64,000 nucleotides of DNA from NCBI GenBank assembly GCA_965197675.1, contig OZ240221.1, forward strand, positions 1,364,001 to 1,428,000, read 5' to 3'. Positions 44,901 through 53,005 of this stretch are shown piece by piece. Every line of letters begins with the position of its first letter. Position 1 is the stretch's first letter. This DNA is from G965197675 sp965197675. Its GTDB lineage: Bacteria > Chloroflexota > Dehalococcoidia > Plut-88900. The position numbers and the translations under genes are program-made. Below the pieces are notes generated by a model. It ran no database searches. It was not told where the DNA came from and saw only the letters and a list, made by a program, of their open reading frames with translations.

Positions 44901-45031
44901 AGTTCATAGCACCTTGGCTGACTATGCTCATTGTGTCGGTGGGTGCCTACCTGTTCTCTCTGGTCACCACATATTTCCCGGCCCGTCAGGCTGGTCGAGT
45001 GCCTCCCGCCGAGGCCCTGCACTACGAATAG
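41963..45031 (+). CDS. Large FtsX-type ABC permease
   Basis: This 1022-residue permease is built from two FtsX modules. The first has a helix near 10-30, a soluble domain of about 200 residues and helices from about 310 to 460, followed by extra helices near 455-580. A second soluble domain (about 620-880) and a final three-helix FtsX unit (about 890-1015, with GVVSARAVVERRQQIGVLRSIGFSRSM) close it. AAERKSEMGMSRAVGMQRSH is the matching coupling region in the first module. Such proteins with a LolD/MacB ATPase move lipoproteins, lipids or peptides, or transmit force across the membrane. The ATPase at 40804 is its evident partner. Confidence 0.9.
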   Translation: MDELFGVPISSIAVVLGILFLIIVSMLAYIGVRNTILVRMAIRNVQRRPARGMLIIIGLMLATAIISSAFTTGDSITFSIKKGATDSLRSLDELIRVDDGSPVWENRPLPDEFDESIFQEVGPLLEADPNVDGVLPVLVETVAVVNTRTQQFEVESLFAGVDPSRANTFESLSDTEGNPADVASLGPDEVYIDLEGAEELEARPGDVLGVVLRSEELKQLRVRAVLDGWYAKGSNEETTSVSKVVLMVPLDRAQELLDKEGLLTYILVSNRGDAFEGESLTPNVLESFGSLSILTDNGLELFDIKRHLVEQANEVGSLFVSFFTTFGLFSIGVGLLLIFLIFSMLAAERKSEMGMSRAVGMQRSHLVRLFMAEGSIYSVGSAIVGATIGIGLGYLLVFITAGIFAEDPTEDFTLSAHVEPTSVLVSFFIGSVITFATVTFASWRISHLNIVRAIRDIPEPKLARASGRTLVWGILLTALGLFLLIAGFQQANLTLFGLGISLIAVGISFILRWRGLAQRWVLTVTGVVLLAYWLLPPSVYNRIRDDWNQDFSIFFVSGALVVTGAVLVTINNSGFVLRAATVTLGRIKRLAPIVKSAVSYPLRFGFRTGLSVAMFALVIFSITVMSTVIEGFNKLFDDQERLGGGYDVIAFAQGNLNSVMDLPSQVASNPDLAFVSRLNGEPAVGTFRSFAEADAHLAKEPDSEFNDTFVTGVDNDFIASNRYSITLATADFPTDPDLRSAAVWQALRDTDGLAIVNSLLVPARNNFGFEPTFDEFTLAGVEDLYLENEVMDPVEITVRDLKSNTVFDLTVIGVLDEFASSGPLPFGIYTSTSTLRAELPREVDSTQFFFQVEPGTEDAAERIEAAFFQNSLETIHLPEVIDDFQQGQRSFFNLLIGFMSLGLVVGTVALGVVSARAVVERRQQIGVLRSIGFSRSMVQLTFLAESSFIALLGIGLGLILGVVTSINVIDDIQTSEPDVQFIAPWLTMLIVSVGAYLFSLVTTYFPARQAGRVPPAEALHYE

Positions 45032-45133
45032 ATTCTCACTGAATCCCTGTTCCGTCTTCCTCAGACTGTCAAAGCTTTGCCCAGCTTTATGGCTCGATTA
45101 TCCTGTGACCCCTCACCTGAAATCTTGAATATC

Positions 45134-45346
45134 CTAATTCGTCAGGACATCGAAGATGTTTCCAATTGCCCCGCTAGCATCCATTCGATATATCTCTGTG
45201 TAGCCACATCTGGAGCAGGACACAGTGGCAAATTTCTGATTCTGCAGATTTAGGAATCGTGATATTCCTGAACCTGTAGTCCTTATCTCTCCAGCCTCGT
45301 AGTCGGTTCCTGCACATTTGAAGCAGGAATATTGCCGCTTCTCCAT
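45134..45346 (-). CDS. Small zinc-ribbon protein (DUF2082 type)
   Basis: This 70-residue protein has two cysteine pairs: YSCFKCAGTDYE at the N-terminus and VSCSRCGYTEIY near residue 43, a zinc ribbon of the nucleic-acid-binding Zn-ribbon (PF09855-like) kind. The middle strand NLQNQKFATVSC and the aromatic YTEIYR are typical. The start is the ATG at 45346. The function is unknown; it is small and stand-alone. Confidence 0.75.
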   Translation of the reverse strand: MEKRQYSCFKCAGTDYEAGEIRTTGSGISRFLNLQNQKFATVSCSRCGYTEIYRMDASGAIGNIFDVLTN

Positions 45347-45472
45347 GAATACTCTCCCTTACTATCCACCGAGTTGCTCGTAGCACACAGAACTACGAGC
45401 ACTGGTATCCTGGCACCCACTATGCTCTTGTGTGTTTGTAGAGCAAGGTCGCTCCCGCCGTGTAACTAGAAC

Positions 45473-46234
45473 CTACCTGAACCCCTGCCCCTGCTCCTTC
45501 AGACTGACGATGCTTTGCCGTCCTATTACCACGTGGTCTAGCACCTCGATGTCCAATAAACGTCCCGCCTCGACCAGTTGAGAGGTTACCTCCACATCTT
45601 GCGCGCTGGGAGTCGGGTTGCCGGAAGGGTGGTTGTGAACTGCTATTATCGCCGGGTAGTTCTCCTTGATAGCATCCCTGAATACCTCCGCCACCCGGAC
45701 CATAGCCGTATTCACGCTGCCTTTGTACAGCTCTGTAATGCCCATGACCTGATTCTTGGTACTTAGAAGTACTACCCTAAAATGCTCCTGGTCAAGAAGT
45801 TCCATCTCGCCCATCAACAAGTTGGCAACATCCTGTGGAGAGCTAATGATGATCCGCTCCTCGGGCTGTACCGACAGCAAGCGTCGACCTAGTTCCAAAC
45901 CCGCTTTTAGCTGAGCGACTTTGGCCTCCCCCAACCCCTTCTCCAAGCACAGCTCCCCGTATGTCGCTTTCGCCAGTCCCACCAGTCCTCCGTACCTGGA
46001 CAGCATACGAGACGATAACGCCAACACATTCTCGGAGTGGCCGCCTGTGCGTAGAAGAATGGCTAAGAGCTCTGCGTTGCTCAGAGAAGAAGGCCCGTAA
46101 TCGCGCAGTCTCTCCCGAGGCCGCTCGCTGAAAGGCATATCGCGGATAGTGAGGTGATACTTGACTTCCTGAGAATCAGCCCGCGACCCTGGTTGTTCTC
46201 CTTCAATCACTCTTGACAATCCCCCTAAACCCAA
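45473..46234 (-). CDS. radC: RadC-family JAB-domain protein
   Basis: This 253-residue protein has an N-terminal helix-hairpin-helix-like region (RPRERLRDYGPSSLSNAELLAILLRTG) and a JAB/MPN domain with the metal motif HNHPSGNPTPSAQD and a preceding Glu in ELYKGS. RadC was once linked to DNA repair; the current role is uncertain, and metal-dependent isopeptidase- or nuclease-like chemistry is assumed. The TTG start at 46234 has GGGGAGG close by. It follows the NHL gene by 14 bases on the same strand. Confidence 0.93.
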   Translation of the reverse strand: MGLGGLSRVIEGEQPGSRADSQEVKYHLTIRDMPFSERPRERLRDYGPSSLSNAELLAILLRTGGHSENVLALSSRMLSRYGGLVGLAKATYGELCLEKGLGEAKVAQLKAGLELGRRLLSVQPEERIIISSPQDVANLLMGEMELLDQEHFRVVLLSTKNQVMGITELYKGSVNTAMVRVAEVFRDAIKENYPAIIAVHNHPSGNPTPSAQDVEVTSQLVEAGRLLDIEVLDHVVIGRQSIVSLKEQGQGFR

Positions 46235-46248
46235 GAACCTCCCCAGGT

Positions 46249-47154
46249 CTACACTCGCTGGAACTTGGAGACTCGTTTCCCCCGCTCATCACATACGTAG
46301 ATGTTACCTTGAGGGTCCACACACAGGTCGTGACATCCCATAACCGTGCCCTTACCCGGCCCATCGTTGCCGACCCATCGGGTGATCAGCTCTCCCTCGA
46401 GAGTCCAGATGCTGATACCGCCAGAGCCTGTATCAGGGTCGTTCTCGGGTTCCGGACTCAGCTCGGCCACGTACACAATGTCATCGCGAATGCAGATGCC
46501 GGTAGGATTCGGCATCTGCCATTGCTCCAGATAGGCACCCTTGTCATCGAAAATTTGGATCCGGTTGTTCTCGCAGTCACAGATAAAGACTCGATTGTTT
46601 CTGTCTATCCATACATTGTGCACCAGGGCGAACTCCCCCGGGCCGGTTCCCTGCCTGCCCCAGGACAGAAGCAGCTCACCGTCTGAGCTGAACTTATGAA
46701 CCCTGTGAGCGCCATATCCATCTGCCACGTAGATATCGCCATTAGGGGCAATGGCTAGACCGGCGGGCAGATTGAAAGGCTTGCTATGTACGAACTTCCC
46801 CTCCCAGGTTGGCGACGGCTGTAGCTTGTTTCCCAGCGTGCGCAGAGGTTTCCCATCAGGGGTGTACTCTGTGGCTATGTGGAAGTAGGTATCAACTATC
46901 CAGACGTTATCATTGGGCGCTATATAGAGACCGTGAGGCATTATCGAGAAGGTACTTTCTCCCCAAGACGATACGAAGTTTCCATCGGCGTCCCAAATGG
47001 TCAGGGGGTGTTCGTCGAAGGCGCTTATGATATATATCTCTCCCAGGGAGTTGATGGCAGCATCCATAGGTTCCCCAAAGGACCAGTACTTGGGTAGCTT
47101 GGGCCAGGACTCCACCCGCTCGTAACGATAGTCACCGGATCCAACGATGGTCAT
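46249..47154 (-). CDS. NHL-repeat six-bladed beta-propeller protein
   Basis: This 301-residue propeller is made of NHL repeats: PMDAAINSLGEIYIISAF, MPHGLYIAPNDNVWIVDTY, LPAGLAIAPNGDIYVADGYG, LVHNVWIDRNNRVFICDCEN, PTGICIRDDIVYVAEL and CHDLCVDPQGNIYVCDERG. The spacing resembles the lyase domain of peptidyl-alpha-amidating enzymes (PAL). No signal peptide is visible, so cytoplasmic location is likely. AAGGGG lies upstream of the ATG. It may act as a lactonase or binding scaffold; function unknown. Confidence 0.85.
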   Translation of the reverse strand: MTIVGSGDYRYERVESWPKLPKYWSFGEPMDAAINSLGEIYIISAFDEHPLTIWDADGNFVSSWGESTFSIMPHGLYIAPNDNVWIVDTYFHIATEYTPDGKPLRTLGNKLQPSPTWEGKFVHSKPFNLPAGLAIAPNGDIYVADGYGAHRVHKFSSDGELLLSWGRQGTGPGEFALVHNVWIDRNNRVFICDCENNRIQIFDDKGAYLEQWQMPNPTGICIRDDIVYVAELSPEPENDPDTGSGGISIWTLEGELITRWVGNDGPGKGTVMGCHDLCVDPQGNIYVCDERGKRVSKFQRV

Positions 47155-47915
47155 ACAGATATCCCCTTTCGTGAGTAGTAGTCTAGGATTACCATTACAT
47201 GACTGTCAAGAACGAGGGGTAGGTTACCAGGGCGGACGGGTGAGAATAAGACGTATGCCTTTCCCGGATAAGCTCCCCACTCCTCAATGCCGTCATACCC
47301 GCGTGTCGAGTAGAGGAATCCAGGGGTATGTTGAAGTCTCCGCTCACCCTGAGCCTGAAGTTTACTCTGAGCGTAGTCGAAGGGAAGGGAGTGAGCGGGT
47401 GTCTCTCTGACAGGGGGTTTAGGCCTGTCTACTGCCAGGAAGAGGATGTGCCCCAAAATACATAAACCTACCAAGGCGGGTGGTTAGGGAACAAGGCGGT
47501 TGCCTTTCTGTGACAGGCTCAAAGCCCCAATGGGGTGTTTGAGGGGTGTCCCCTCGAACACTGACAACGCAGCTGGGCGGCTGAAGGGAGGGAAGAGCCC
47601 CTTCAGCCAAGACCAAAACGGCACAAAGCGTCGGTAATGAACAGGACGAGCCGAAATCCCCCACTGAGAGAGCCCAGACCTGCCTGCAGTAGTCAAGGGG
47701 ACTCATCCCTCTGACAGGGGGCTTGGAGGGCTTGTCATCAGCTTGACTGGGGAATGTGCCCACACATAGAAATCCTACCCGGGCGGATGGGTGAGATCCG
47801 GGTGTTCGCCTTTCCGAGACGGGCTCTCCCTCAGGTATAGAGTGTTGGAGGTGGGGAACCTTGGCAGATATAATAGGCCATTGTCCCCAAGGATTGAATA
47901 ACAAGCCCAACTTGT
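47155..47915. repeat. Intergenic region of dispersed repeats
   Basis: There is no gene; open frames at 47151-47474 and 47419-47940 are repeat sequence. It holds a degenerate palindromic element (about 47291-47325), CGCTCACCCTGAGCCTGAAG and related parts (47341-47400), and two copies of the ACATAAACCTACC/AGGCGGGTGG-type block, each followed by TTTCTGTGACAGGCTC or TTTCCGAGACGGGCTC (about 47458-47520 and 47764-47826). Confidence 0.75.
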
Positions 47916-49184
47916 ATGAAAGAAGAACAACCATCGTCATCAGGGGTGCCTGAAGAATACCCGTCTCGTTACAGAGTAGTCGTCATCGGTTCTATTACCT
48001 CATCCGTGGCGATGGCTCTCGCTATCACCTTCATCCTAGGACTACTGCTGCCGGACATCTCTGAGGACCTTGATCTCTCCCCTTCAGAGCAGGGATGGCT
48101 GGGATCTTCGGTACTCATAGGCAACCTGATCCTGGCCATACCCACTAATCTATGGCTCTCCAGGTACAGGCCGTGGCGAATCGCCAGCTTGTCCTTCCTG
48201 GGAATCGGGGTTTTCACCTTGGTCCAGGCATGGTCTCCCGTCTTCGCCGTGTTGATTATCGGGCGAGTAGGCATCGGTCTGGCCTTCATCGCCACTCAGG
48301 CGCCGCGAGCCTTGATCATCCAGCAGTGGACTCCCAGAAGACAGCTAACCACCACCAACGGGTTTGTCTTTTCCGCCATGGATCTGATAGAGGGAGTTGC
48401 CTTCTTCCTTACCCCTGTGATCCTTTCGTGGACCGGAAGCTGGCGAGAGACCTTGTATGTGTGGGCAGGGGTGGCCTTTTTCACCGCTTTCTTCTGGATC
48501 ATCTTCGGAAGAGAGCGAGAAACGACGGAGTACCAGCGGAGGATTAGATCTCAATCGAGCACTCCGCTTCTCTCCATCTTCAGATATCCTCAACTGTGGA
48601 TAATGGGGTTTGGCATGGGCGGGGCCATGTTGGAGCGAACCGCCTTCCACGTCTTCTGGCCCACCTTCGCTAAAGATGAGATCGCCATATCGGTCTCACT
48701 GGCCGGCTCCGTATTGGGGATCATGTCCTTCGTAACCGCTCCCACAGACCTGTTGGTCAACATAGTGCCCTCCTTTGTTCGAAGACAACCACTAGTGCTT
48801 GGCGTCTGCAGTTTGGCTGCAATGGGTTCATTCATCGGCCTGCTATATGTCGAAAGCACAGCCCTGATCCTGCTGTTTGCCTTCATAAAGGGCGCCTCCT
48901 TTTCCTTCTTTCCAGTATTGATGATCATGGTGTACCATCTGCCTGATATAAAGCCGAGAGAGGTGGCCATAGGAGTGGCGTTTATGCAAACCTCCATCTG
49001 GATAGGATCAGCCATCGGCCCTGTATTGGTGGGCACTCTACAGGAGTCTACCGGGGACCTTCGCTTTGCTCTATTGGTCACCACCTTTACGCCCCTGATT
49101 CTCACCATAGCTGCTATACTTCTACAGGTGCGAAGGTGGGAACCCATCCAGCGAATACACGCGGCAGCCACCACTGAAGGATAG
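47916..49184 (+). CDS. MFS transporter, paralog of 28867-30141
   Basis: This 422-residue major facilitator has about 12 spans. FILGLLLPDISEDLDLSPSEQGW, LSRYRPWRIASLSFLG and GSWRETLYVWAG match the transporter at 28867-30141 (TLGLLLPEISNEFSLSPSEQG, FSRFRPWKVAG, GDWRDTLYTWAM), so the two are paralogs of one subfamily. The M20 peptidase gene begins 33 bases downstream, suggesting import of an N-acyl or peptide-like substrate that the peptidase then cleaves. Confidence 0.88.
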   Translation: MKEEQPSSSGVPEEYPSRYRVVVIGSITSSVAMALAITFILGLLLPDISEDLDLSPSEQGWLGSSVLIGNLILAIPTNLWLSRYRPWRIASLSFLGIGVFTLVQAWSPVFAVLIIGRVGIGLAFIATQAPRALIIQQWTPRRQLTTTNGFVFSAMDLIEGVAFFLTPVILSWTGSWRETLYVWAGVAFFTAFFWIIFGRERETTEYQRRIRSQSSTPLLSIFRYPQLWIMGFGMGGAMLERTAFHVFWPTFAKDEIAISVSLAGSVLGIMSFVTAPTDLLVNIVPSFVRRQPLVLGVCSLAAMGSFIGLLYVESTALILLFAFIKGASFSFFPVLMIMVYHLPDIKPREVAIGVAFMQTSIWIGSAIGPVLVGTLQESTGDLRFALLVTTFTPLILTIAAILLQVRRWEPIQRIHAAATTEG

Positions 49185-49217
49185 TATACGCATCAATAGT
49201 TGGGCAGGAGAGATGCG

Positions 49218-50453
49218 ATGAGTGAAGAGCGGGTCTTGGAGGCTGTAGACGATAGGCGAAGCGACCTTATTGAGTTCGCTCAACGTATGGTGTCAATCCC
49301 ATCCGAGAACCCAACCGGCTCAGAGAAAGAGGTGGCCGAGGCCATTCACGATCATATGAAAAGCCTTCCCCTGGACGATGTTCAGCTGCTTAGCAAGGTG
49401 CCCGAAAGGCCGAATGTAATGGGGACTCTTAAAGGTGAAGGTGGAGGCAAGCGACTCCTGTTCAACGGTCACACCGACGTAGTACCGGTGAGCGACGCCG
49501 AGCGGCCGGAGTGGAAGGCGGATCCTTATGGCGCCGAGATCATTGATGGCGAGCTTTACGGGCGCGGGGCTGCCGATATGAAGGGCCCCATCGCTTCGAT
49601 GCTGTACGCAGCAGTTGCCCTCAACGATGCAGGTGCTGGCATCAAAGGCGAGTTGGCCCTGGCCTTCACCTCTTCCGAGGAGACTGGCGGCAACTTCGGT
49701 GCTCGATATATATGTGAACAAGGGTGGGGTAAGGCGGATGTGTGTATCATCGGAGAGCCCTCAGGTATGAAAAAAAGCCTGGACTACATAGCCATAGCCT
49801 GTAGAGGTGGCGCATCCTTCAAAATAGTGGTTCACGGCACCCAAATGCACAACAGCCAGTCCGATATCAGAGGTGCGGTAAACGCCTGCCTCAATCTGTC
49901 TAAGGTACTTCATCGCATGTCAGAAGAGTTGCAACTTCACTATGAGCCCCATCGCCTCTACCCCCAGGGACCCACTATCAATCTGGCCGACACTCTCTCC
50001 GGCGGCGTCGACTACGCCATAGTCCCAGGGTACGCCGAAGCAAAAAACGACATTCGTGTGCTGCCTGGAATGAGTGAAGAGCAGGTCTTTAAGGATTTGA
50101 GAGACTGTCTGGACAAGATCAGAGCTGAAGACCCAAAGCTAGACGTAGAGCTGGTTCCAGAGCCGGGAAGTTCCGGCTGGACCAGCGCAACTGAGCTATC
50201 AAGGGACCACCCCATAGTGGATGCAGTAATAGACTCCACGAGAAAGGTCATGGGGAACGAGTGCCAAGTTGGGGGGTTTACAGGCGGCACCGACGCCAAG
50301 CACTTCATGACCATAGCGGGCACGCCTACTATACCCGCTTTCGGGCCGGGACTCCTCAATCTTGCCCACGGCCCCAACGAGCGAGTGCTCGTAGAAGACC
50401 TGATAAACGCCTCCAAGGTATACGCCTTGACCGCTCTCAGGTATCTCCAATAG
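49218..50453 (+). CDS. M20-family metallopeptidase (ArgE/DapE-like)
   Basis: This 411-residue di-zinc peptidase has metal ligands in FNGHTDVVP (His and first Asp), GRGAADMKG (bridging Asp), TSSEETGG (catalytic Glu and ligand Glu), IGEPSG (Asp/Glu) and the C-terminal GTDAKHF (His). A dimerisation lid (about residues 180-295) is inserted. The start is the ATG at 49218, eight bases after AGGAG. Substrates of relatives are N-acetylornithine, N-succinyl-diaminopimelate or dipeptides. It is downstream of an MFS transporter, away from the arg cluster, so a catabolic role is more likely than ArgE. Confidence 0.92.
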   Translation: MSEERVLEAVDDRRSDLIEFAQRMVSIPSENPTGSEKEVAEAIHDHMKSLPLDDVQLLSKVPERPNVMGTLKGEGGGKRLLFNGHTDVVPVSDAERPEWKADPYGAEIIDGELYGRGAADMKGPIASMLYAAVALNDAGAGIKGELALAFTSSEETGGNFGARYICEQGWGKADVCIIGEPSGMKKSLDYIAIACRGGASFKIVVHGTQMHNSQSDIRGAVNACLNLSKVLHRMSEELQLHYEPHRLYPQGPTINLADTLSGGVDYAIVPGYAEAKNDIRVLPGMSEEQVFKDLRDCLDKIRAEDPKLDVELVPEPGSSGWTSATELSRDHPIVDAVIDSTRKVMGNECQVGGFTGGTDAKHFMTIAGTPTIPAFGPGLLNLAHGPNERVLVEDLINASKVYALTALRYLQ

Positions 50454-50689
50454 CGGCCTAGCCCCAAAATGACCCGGGCTCCTTCACCCTCAAGGGCTGG
50501 GGTGCCTCCACACTCACCCTTGGCCTGTCTAAGGGTGCCCTAGCCCTCTATGCCGCCTGGTTAGCGGACAGGCAGGTTCATTCCCACGCACGCGGGGGTG
50601 GATTCCCGTGTCTAGCATGAGAATGACGGGGCATTGGCGCCTCGTTGCACTTCGTTTGTGAGTTTAGGGAATCCAGGGAGTGGGGGGGT
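50454..50689. repeat. Intergenic dispersed repeats
   Basis: No gene is seen. A degenerate CACTCACCCTTGGCCTGTCT with AAGGGTGC lies at about 50511-50538, and a reverse palindromic element at 50600-50630. Confidence 0.6.
50600..50630 (-). repeat. Palindromic dispersed element, copy 4 (degenerate, inverted)
   Basis: GGATTCCCGTGTCTAGCATG with AGAATGACGGG is the opposite orientation of 16946-16976 with a few changes. Confidence 0.7.
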
Positions 50690-51190
50690 CGCCAAAGCTG
50701 GTTTCGGCCAAAATGCGATGGTTCTGCACTATGATCCGACCGGGTTTGTGCGTGGAACTTGATTGTTTTTTCCTGTTTAGCTTTGAAACTTGATTGTTTT
50801 TTCCTGTTTAGCTTTGAAACTTGATTGAATTTTCCAATTCACGCCTAGGTTTGATTGAATTATAAAAAAAGTTTTATTTTCGGGGTTTTCCAGGCGTGAA
50901 AGACTCGTTATTCTTGATTGAATTTTTGTAGGGATAGGGTTGGGGAGATTCGACCTCATCCCCCTTCTCCTGGCCAGGAGAAGGGGGATGAGAAAGGTAA
51001 ATGGGGGGACACCCCCCAAGCCCCCCGACAAAGGGAGCAGCGCCCCCTCTGTATCCCCCCAGGTGTGGTAGGGGTGTCTGCACTTGGGCGGCGACCTCCT
51101 TGAGAAATAAGGGTAATACCTCCTCGTATGCGAGATGTGTATTTGGATTATAGTACGCAGGTTCTTATTTCGTATATGGCCGCATGACAC
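50690..51190 (+). repeat. AT-rich long repeat, copy B
   Basis: This is the longest copy of the family also seen at 34913 and (inverted) 21105. It opens with a 31-base tandem unit (AACTTGATTGTTTTTTCCTG with TTTAGCTTTGA), has a TATAAAAAAAGTTTTATTTT core and ends with GTATTTGGATTATAGTACGC, GGTTCTTATTTCGTATATGG and CCGC. The middle (50945-51080) carries an unrelated palindrome (CCCCCTTCTCC/GGAGAAGGGGG) insert. Confidence 0.88.
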
Positions 51191-51210
51191 AACAGGCCAG
51201 GAGTCAACTC

Positions 51211-51240
51211 TGGATTCCCGTGCTTGACGCGGGAATCCAG
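51211..51240 (+). repeat. Palindromic dispersed element, copy 5
   Basis: TGGATTCCCGTG-CTTGA-CGCGGGAATCCAG: a perfect or near-perfect inverted repeat of the 16946-16976 family. Confidence 0.85.
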
Positions 51241-51345
51241 GGCGAGGGGGTTGGAGATGGAGAATTTAGGTAGGTGCAACATCATTGTTCCACAAACCCC
51301 TATGTGATAAGATTTCATCGCTCCAAGCCCTTGATGGAGGTTGAA

Positions 51346-52383
51346 ATGACTCAGTCGGGTTTATCCTCCCGAAATTTCCAGTTCACGGATACCATAGATG
51401 CGATAGAGTTCTACTACGAAAAGGGCTGGACTGACGGACTTCCGGTAATACCCCCTACACCCGAACGGGTGGCAGAGTTCTTGGACTATGTTCACATAGC
51501 ACCCGGTGAGGTGATTGGGTCGGTTCCTGCCCGACAGCGTGTAATCACAGCAGAGAAGATCGCAATAAACGCAGTTATGGCAGGGTGTCTCCCAGAGTAC
51601 ATGCCCGTACTCATCGCTGCTGTCGAGGCTATGTCCGAAGAGCAGTTCAACCTCCATGGTACATCGGCCAGCACGGCGGGCTCTGGCCACATGGTTATCG
51701 TACATGGGCCCATAGTGAAAGAGTTGGACATCAACTATGCCAACAACATCTTCGGGCCCACGAAACGATCCAACGCGACCATAGGCAGGGCAGTCCGCTT
51801 GATAATAATGAACGTCTGTGGGTCTATACCCGGCGTGCTGGACAAGTCCACCTTTGGACAACCAGGGAAGTACAGTTACTGCATCGCCGAAAACGAAGAG
51901 TTGACTCCCTGGGAGCCTCTCCACGTCGAGCGGGGTCTCCCCTTGGATACCAGCGCCGTCACCACTTATGCATGCGACGCTCCCCATCAATATGACGACC
52001 ACACAAGCAACAACTCCGAGGGAATCCTCACCTCTGTTGCCAAGGCCATGTTGGGTCAGGCCTTTCCCGATGGCGGCGAGTTTATGGTGATTCTGAGTCC
52101 AGAGTTGGTGGAGAACATGCGGAGTGACGGATGGTCTAAGCAGGAAGTCAAAAGCTTTCTGTTCGAGGCCACCAAGCGTCCCATGTCCTTCTGGCACGAG
52201 CTGGGTAGGACAGGGGAGACGGGAGATGAATTGGCCGCCGCTGTCGCAAACCCCGACGATATAATGGTGCTGGTCGCAGGAGGAGGTGCCGGGGCCTTCT
52301 TCTGCTGCATAATGCCTTGGGGCGCATCTTCTCGCCTGATTACTGGTACCCGTTCGATAACCAAGCCCATAAAGACACCGTAG
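51346..52383 (+). CDS. UGSC-locus large protein, partner of the selenoprotein
   Basis: This 345-residue protein has no signal peptide or membrane span. Blocks are YYEKGWTDGLPVIPPTPERV near the start, ITAEKIAINAVMAGCLPEYMPVL, a HGTSASTAGSGHM segment and a C-terminal VAGGGAGAFFCCIMPWG with a Cys-Cys pair. Proteins with this GWTDGLPV(I/V)PPT opening are found beside UGSC-type small proteins, as here, and seem to be obligate partners; I base that on family recall, not a search. The start is the ATG at 51346, five bases after GGAGG; a longer frame to 51274 has no such site. The selenoprotein follows at 50 bases. Confidence 0.8.
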   Translation: MTQSGLSSRNFQFTDTIDAIEFYYEKGWTDGLPVIPPTPERVAEFLDYVHIAPGEVIGSVPARQRVITAEKIAINAVMAGCLPEYMPVLIAAVEAMSEEQFNLHGTSASTAGSGHMVIVHGPIVKELDINYANNIFGPTKRSNATIGRAVRLIIMNVCGSIPGVLDKSTFGQPGKYSYCIAENEELTPWEPLHVERGLPLDTSAVTTYACDAPHQYDDHTSNNSEGILTSVAKAMLGQAFPDGGEFMVILSPELVENMRSDGWSKQEVKSFLFEATKRPMSFWHELGRTGETGDELAAAVANPDDIMVLVAGGGAGAFFCCIMPWGASSRLITGTRSITKPIKTP

Positions 52384-52433
52384 TAGAGTTTGGTTCGAGC
52401 TTATAGAATAGTGAATTAGAAAGGAGGAGTAAG

Positions 52434-52982
52434 ATGGTAGTTGAGACCAGGGAACGGGTCATTACAGTGCTTGACCCCACCGCCGAATCTCTTCCCACCA
52501 GGACCTCTGTAGCTGAGAGACCGGGAAGCCTCGACGGCAAGGTTCTAGGTCTGCTGGACAACAGCAAGCAGAATGCCGGCAGGCTATTGGAGATCGTGGC
52601 TGACATGCTCAAGGATCAGTTCGAGATAAGGGCAGTGAAGTTCGCCGCGAAGCCCGATGCCTCGAAACCAGCCCCAAAGGAGGTCGTCGACAAGCTGGCC
52701 AGCGAGTGCGACTTCGCAGTTGTTGCGGTGGGAGACTGAGGCTCCTGCAGTCAGTGCAGTTTGCACGACGGAATCGAGTTGGAGAGAAGGGGAGTCCCTG
52801 CGGCAGTAATCATAACCACCGAGTTCATTACACCAGCCAAGGTCACCGCTCGAATGCAGGGTGTTCCCGAATACCCATACGCAGTGGTGCCCCATCCCAT
52901 AGGAAGCCTCACCGAGGAGCGCATCAAGGCGAGGGCCAAAGAAGCGCTCCCTCAGGTATTGGACATCCTGAACCAGAAGTAA
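52434..52982 (+). CDS. UGSC-family selenoprotein with in-frame TGA (Sec102)
   Basis: Conventional reading stops at TGA 52737-52739 after 101 codons. The same frame continues without a stop to TAA at 52980-52982, giving 182 residues. The joint reads AVVAVGD-U-GSCSQCSLHDG, the U-G-S-C motif that names the UGSC selenoprotein family. The continuation has normal protein texture (IELERRGVPAAVIITTEF, YPYAVVPHPIGSL, a final helix) and covers the part of the fold after the motif. A hairpin at 52750-52769 fits a bacterial SECIS. The Sec/Cys pair suggests a redox or metal centre. AGGAGG lies six bases before the ATG. No sel genes are in the window; the alternative, a nonsense mutation, is unlikely because the TGA falls exactly at the family's Sec. 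Confidence 0.92.
52750..52769 (+). promoter_or_regulatory. Putative bacterial SECIS hairpin, UGSC selenoprotein
   Basis: The stem GUC-(A)-GUGCA pairs with UGCAC-GAC (8 bp with one bulged A) around the apical loop GUU (52759-52761). The loop's first G is 20 bases after the UGA. The bSECIS rule asks for a G among the first two loop bases at roughly 16-37 bases. Confidence 0.7.
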
Positions 52983-53005
52983 TACAGAGCCTCATTCCAC
53001 CACCC

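Noticed and set aside
47419..47940. 173-codon minus-strand open frame
   Set aside because: It consists of two dispersed repeat blocks and overlaps the start of the MFS gene in the opposite direction.
52737..52739. TGA as a true stop, with the downstream frame a separate gene starting at a TTG or GTG
   Set aside because: The downstream half lacks a ribosome site and begins exactly with GSC of the UGSC motif, and the frame is continuous.
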